Source: an uncultured Flavobacteriaceae bacterium
Lineage (GTDB): Bacteria > Bacteroidota > Bacteroidia > Flavobacteriales > Flavobacteriaceae
Assembly (NCBI GenBank): GCA_947500435.1
Contig: CANMRV010000005.1
Location: 62,001 to 126,000 of the forward strand
Reading direction: 5' to 3'
Length of the DNA: 64,000 nt
In this document: positions 60,994 to 64,000 of the stretch, in pieces
Layout: each line of letters begins with the position of its first letter
Position numbering within the stretch: position 1 is the first letter of the stretch
The notes under the pieces: model-generated
The model's input: the letters and a program-made list of their open reading frames with translations, nothing else
Database searches by the model: none
What the model was told of the DNA's origin: nothing
Position numbers and translations under genes: made by a program

Positions 60994-62118
60994 TTATTTT
61001 TTCGGAATAAGTTTATAAACTCCTTTTCCTTCGACCGCTACATAAATTAATCCGTCAGGCCCTTCTTTTACATCGCGGACACGACCCATACCGCCCATTA
61101 ATTTTTCGCGTTTGACGACTTTCTTACCATTCATTTCAAGCCGTTCTAAGTATTGAAATGCCAGAGAGCCCACAAGTAAACTTCCTTTCCAATCAGCTCC
61201 GTATTTATCCGTTGTTACAAAGGCCATTCCGCTAGGTGCAATGGATGGAACCCAATAGTGAATAGGAGGCTCCATGCCTTCCATTTCCGTCTTGTCAGTA
61301 ATTTCGGTTCCGCTATAGTTAATTCCATAAGTAACTACCGGCCATCCGTAGTTCGCTCCCGGTTTAACGATGTTAATTTCGTCACCCCCTCTTGGTCCGT
61401 GTTCATGGTCCCATATTTCTCCTGTCTCTGGGTGCCTTACCAATCCTTGTGGATTTCTGTGTCCATAACTATAAATAGCTTTTTTAGCTTTATCTACGGC
61501 GGTAAACGGATTGTCTTTGGGAATACTTCCGTCGTCATTAAAACGGTATATTTTTCCTCCATCTCGATTAATATCCTGAGGATTTTCATCTCGAGCACCT
61601 CTTTCCCCAATGGAGAGAAACAGATATCCATCGTTGTCAAATGCTATCCGAGAACCAAAATGCTGCCCTTTTGTAGTATTCGGCCCTGCTTTATACAGTA
61701 ACTCTTTGTTAATTAATGAATTACTCTCTAATTTAGCGCGCATTAGGGCCGTGTGTCCACCTTTTCCCCCTCCTTCTGATGACGAATAGGAAATGTAAAT
61801 CCAACCATTGTTTGCATAATCAGGATGAAGCGCAACATCCAAAAGCCCGCCCTGACCTCTTACATAAACTTCTGGCACATTGGAAATTGTAGTTCTTTTC
61901 CCATTACTAAAGTGAATCAATTCGCCGGATTTTTCAGTTACTAAGATTCCTCCGTCTGGCAAGTAGGCCATACCCCATGGAATCTGCATTTCATCGATTA
62001 ATAGCTCTGCTGAAAACGGAACATTTTTTGGTGTAGAAACCTGATTTTCAGAATCTTGCGCACAAGAAAAATTAAATAGAATAACGAATAAGCTAAAAAG
62101 AAAGACACTATTTTTCAT
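60994..62118 (-). CDS. PQQ-type soluble sugar dehydrogenase (Asd/YliI family), lipoprotein
   Basis: 374 residues with a lipoprotein signal (LFNFSC, Cys19). A six-bladed beta-propeller begins WGMAYLPDGGILVTEKSGEL and shows GQGGLLDVALHPDYANNGWIYISYS, GQHFGSRIAFDNDGYLFLSIGERG, and WDHEHGPRGGDEINIVKPGANYGWP. The last includes the catalytic His and Arg region of glucose/aldose dehydrogenases. It oxidises aldoses to lactones and passes electrons to an acceptor; it needs PQQ if catalytic. No PQQ synthesis genes are in the window. It converges with murQ, eight bases apart. Confidence 0.93.
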   Translation of the reverse strand: MKNSVFLFSLFVILFNFSCAQDSENQVSTPKNVPFSAELLIDEMQIPWGMAYLPDGGILVTEKSGELIHFSNGKRTTISNVPEVYVRGQGGLLDVALHPDYANNGWIYISYSSSEGGGKGGHTALMRAKLESNSLINKELLYKAGPNTTKGQHFGSRIAFDNDGYLFLSIGERGARDENPQDINRDGGKIYRFNDDGSIPKDNPFTAVDKAKKAIYSYGHRNPQGLVRHPETGEIWDHEHGPRGGDEINIVKPGANYGWPVVTYGINYSGTEITDKTEMEGMEPPIHYWVPSIAPSGMAFVTTDKYGADWKGSLLVGSLAFQYLERLEMNGKKVVKREKLMGGMGRVRDVKEGPDGLIYVAVEGKGVYKLIPKK

Positions 62119-62255
62119 AATCGAACGTTAGAAGTATATTATAAGGTAAACCCGTAAGGGTAAAATTAAACAGAATTTATAAGTTTAAAGAATTACACGA
62201 AGAGAATATTTAGGTCCCCAAGTTCTGAATATTCCTGCCCAAATTGACTTAACCT

Positions 62256-64000
62256 ATGCTCCAAAAAAACTCACGGCACGTTTGGTATGCCGTATTACTG
62301 ATGACCCTATCAGTAGTATGCACCACCGCAGTAGCAAATACCCGAGTATTTAGTTTTATCACCGAAGTAGCTTCGGTCATAGAAACTACAGTCGTCAGTT
62401 CTCCCACTGAAGATACTACTACTCGTGCTACCAACAGCTCAAACTTAGAAAAATTAACATCTAAAGCCATTTCGGCTACATCACCAATGTTCATGACCAT
62501 AATTCAAGGGGCGGATGAGGAACTCGTCTGTGCTGATGATGGCAGCACAGTTGCAAAGTTTAGTCTTTGTGGTGATTCAGATGACAGGATAATTTCAGTA
62601 AGTGGTGGAGGTTCATTACAATGGCAACAAGCAACTGGCGGATGTACTCCCGATTTGAATACGCCGTGTCCTAATGCCTCTTGTAGTTATACTACAGTTG
62701 GCACAGGATCAACGTTTACTATTGACGCAAGTACTATTCCGGCTGCCACTGGTGCAGAATTTCGTGTAAGGGTTAATGGTTCGGGACCTTGGTACTACTT
62801 TGAAGTTGCCAAGAGTACAATCACCCAAACCTATGTAAAAACTGATTATATCTGCGGTGCAGATGGTAGAATTCAAATTACAGGTCTTTCTAGCGCATAT
62901 GAGTTCAGTATTGATAGTGGAAGTGGTTTTGGACCATGGCAAGGACCTATATTTGACAATTTAACACCTGGTTTCTATAATGTTAAAGCCCGTCAGCAGG
63001 GTACACCCGGAGCTTGTGAGTATCCCTATGCGCCAATTGAAATTGTTCAACGAGACATCGCTATAGACGTCACTTTTATAGATGCCCAATGTTCGGGAGA
63101 TACTGGTAGTGTCACCGTTAATGTAAACAATACAGTACCTGGACCTTACAAATACACATTGTTAGATGCTAGTGGCGTTCCACAGGAATTTACAGCTTTC
63201 TTGCCTGCGGATAATTATACCTTTGCGGCAGTTGGTTTCGGAACCTATATCGTTCAAGTAGAAACACAGCAATGTACGGGTGATCCGTTAAACGGAATAG
63301 ACCCACCTAGACAGCCTCTTGATACTGGTGGAAACCCTATCGTAATTGGTAATGGCTTAGTGGCTTTGGATGCCTCAACTGAGGTAAACAGTAGTTTTGG
63401 TTGTTCTACAATTACTAGTGTTGACATTACTTTAAACACCTCAGGAGGCTCTGCACCCTACACATTTACCGTAAACGGAGGGCCAGTACAGCCTTCCTTT
63501 ACCGGAAGCACAACATATACCGTAACCGCGGCTGGCAGTTACGACTTCTTAATTACGGATAGCAATGGATGTACTATTCCTGCTTCATCTAATGTTGAAG
63601 ACCTTGCACCACCCGCAGTTACGGCAAGCGGTGTAGACGGAACTTGTTCAAATGGCGGCGCTAGAATTAATTTTAACGTTACCAATGCAAACGGATATAA
63701 TCTTTCTTATCGTGTAAACGCAGCTGATCCTTGGGATACGAATCCTTCTATTTCTGTTCCGGCAACTCCAGGAGGAACAACTTACACAGGAATTTCAGTT
63801 AGATACCAGCAAGGGGGCTTCGAATGTACCTTAGATCTTCCAGATATTACTGTTACTAGTGTTGGTGTGGTTGTTGGCTCTGCTACTAAAATTTCAGATA
63901 GAACATGCGACGGTTCGGGTGGAACTATTGGTGGCCAAATCGATTTTGGAGCAGCAAGTGGTGGATCAGGAAGTGGTTATGCTTTTAGTATTGACGGACT
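62256..64000 (+). CDS. Giant SprB-like repeat surface protein, N-terminal part (runs off right edge)
   Basis: An open frame of 581 codons from the ATG at 62256 with no stop before the window ends. A signal peptide is likely at about 1-28. A Thr/Ser-rich stretch follows, then ADEELVCADDGSTVAKFSLCG and repeated beta-sandwich units of about 90-110 residues. The units share a Cys followed by GxGG or DGR, and end with a YxV-type strand: ICGADGRIQITGLSSAYEFS, QCSGDTGSVTVNVNN, SCSTITSVDITLNTSGGSAP-like, TCSNGGARINF, and TCDGSGGTIGGQIDFG. These resemble SprB/PKD-type repeats of very large flavobacterial adhesins secreted by the type IX system, whose sorting domain would lie at the unseen C-terminus. 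Such proteins are moved along the cell surface in gliding. Confidence 0.85.
   Translation, partial: MLQKNSRHVWYAVLLMTLSVVCTTAVANTRVFSFITEVASVIETTVVSSPTEDTTTRATNSSNLEKLTSKAISATSPMFMTIIQGADEELVCADDGSTVAKFSLCGDSDDRIISVSGGGSLQWQQATGGCTPDLNTPCPNASCSYTTVGTGSTFTIDASTIPAATGAEFRVRVNGSGPWYYFEVAKSTITQTYVKTDYICGADGRIQITGLSSAYEFSIDSGSGFGPWQGPIFDNLTPGFYNVKARQQGTPGACEYPYAPIEIVQRDIAIDVTFIDAQCSGDTGSVTVNVNNTVPGPYKYTLLDASGVPQEFTAFLPADNYTFAAVGFGTYIVQVETQQCTGDPLNGIDPPRQPLDTGGNPIVIGNGLVALDASTEVNSSFGCSTITSVDITLNTSGGSAPYTFTVNGGPVQPSFTGSTTYTVTAAGSYDFLITDSNGCTIPASSNVEDLAPPAVTASGVDGTCSNGGARINFNVTNANGYNLSYRVNAADPWDTNPSISVPATPGGTTYTGISVRYQQGGFECTLDLPDITVTSVGVVVGSATKISDRTCDGSGGTIGGQIDFGAASGGSGSGYAFSIDG

Noticed and set aside
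61258..61701. Open frame of 147 codons on the plus strand opposite the sugar dehydrogenase
   Set aside because: It is antisense to a complete beta-propeller gene and lacks any motif.

Overview
The window is chromosomal DNA from a member of the Bacteroidota, most likely a marine Flavobacteriaceae of the Maribacter/Zobellia/Arenibacter kind. The genus is an inference; the family is better supported. The support is: a gliding lipoprotein GldI, the start of a giant SprB-like repeat adhesin, a very long flavobacterial LepB, the gene order parA-parB-DUF5683-dapB-lepB-WbqC-DUF6122, several families confined mainly to Bacteroidota (DUF3810, DUF6122, DUF5683, the NagB/PIG-L fusion), almost no Shine-Dalgarno sequences, and promoters of the Bacteroidota type (TTG, about 19 bases, TAnnTTTG). 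Coding density is high. No gene-free stretch reaches 300 bases; the longest are 6045-6287 (hairpin repeats), 10763-10978 and 15405-15619 (nothing recognised) and 2092-2290 (divergent promoter region). I saw no tRNA, rRNA, CRISPR array, insertion sequence or prophage.

Layout. 1-876: an exported phosphotriesterase-like protein cut by the left edge. 916-9950: a cysteine desulfurase diverging from a coxMSLGDEF cluster for an aerobic Mo/Cu carbon monoxide dehydrogenase. The large subunit carries the form I signature AYRCSFR, and the last gene is an XdhC/CoxF protein fused to a YHS domain. 9953-15404: a DUF2306 membrane protein, a small secreted protein, a ComEC-like metallo-beta-lactamase protein, and a fused ethanolamine ammonia-lyase (EutB+EutC) with an export signal. 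15620-21977: an operon of two amidohydrolase-family proteins, partly degenerate, and an S9 peptidase. 22146-25959: DUF3810 protein, PepD and a GH5 lipoprotein. 26059-28778: nrnA-gldI-CFBP operon (DHH phosphoesterase, GldI, and a fused cyclophilin/FKBP isomerase). 28855-32204: PhoD-like phosphatase, ndk, and the recF-lipoprotein-DUF721 operon. 32330-39798: TPR protein, ribH, patB, a small membrane protein, mutL, two rhomboids and an EEP-domain protein. 39775-45923: the par-dap-lep operon, interrupted by a 23S-rRNA-intervening-sequence-type four-helix-bundle gene lying between inverted repeats. 46103-51069: FtsB-like protein, uridine kinase, and an acetate module (acs, actP-type symporter, DUF4212 partner). 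51121-60985: a peptidoglycan and amino-sugar recycling locus (anmK, methyltransferase, nagZ, AmpG-like MFS, GHL10/DigH-like hydrolase, nagB/PIG-L fusion, DeoR-type regulator, murQ). 60994-62118: a PQQ-type sugar dehydrogenase lipoprotein. 62256-64000: the start of a giant SprB-like surface protein running off the right edge.

How it fits together. The cox cluster would let the cell draw electrons from CO as a supplementary energy source. The recycling locus would take up anhydro-muropeptides, split them, phosphorylate anhydroMurNAc, convert MurNAc-6-P to GlcNAc-6-P and feed it to fructose-6-P. No nagA is present in the window, so the PIG-L half of the NagB fusion is the natural candidate deacetylase. 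A palindromic site that overlaps the predicted nagB promoter lies beside the DeoR-type regulator. The most unusual items are the form I CODH cluster with its XdhC-YHS fusion, the exported EutBC fusion, the inverted-repeat-bounded IVP gene inside the lepB operon, and a dispersed repeat whose core also occurs inside the nagZ coding region.
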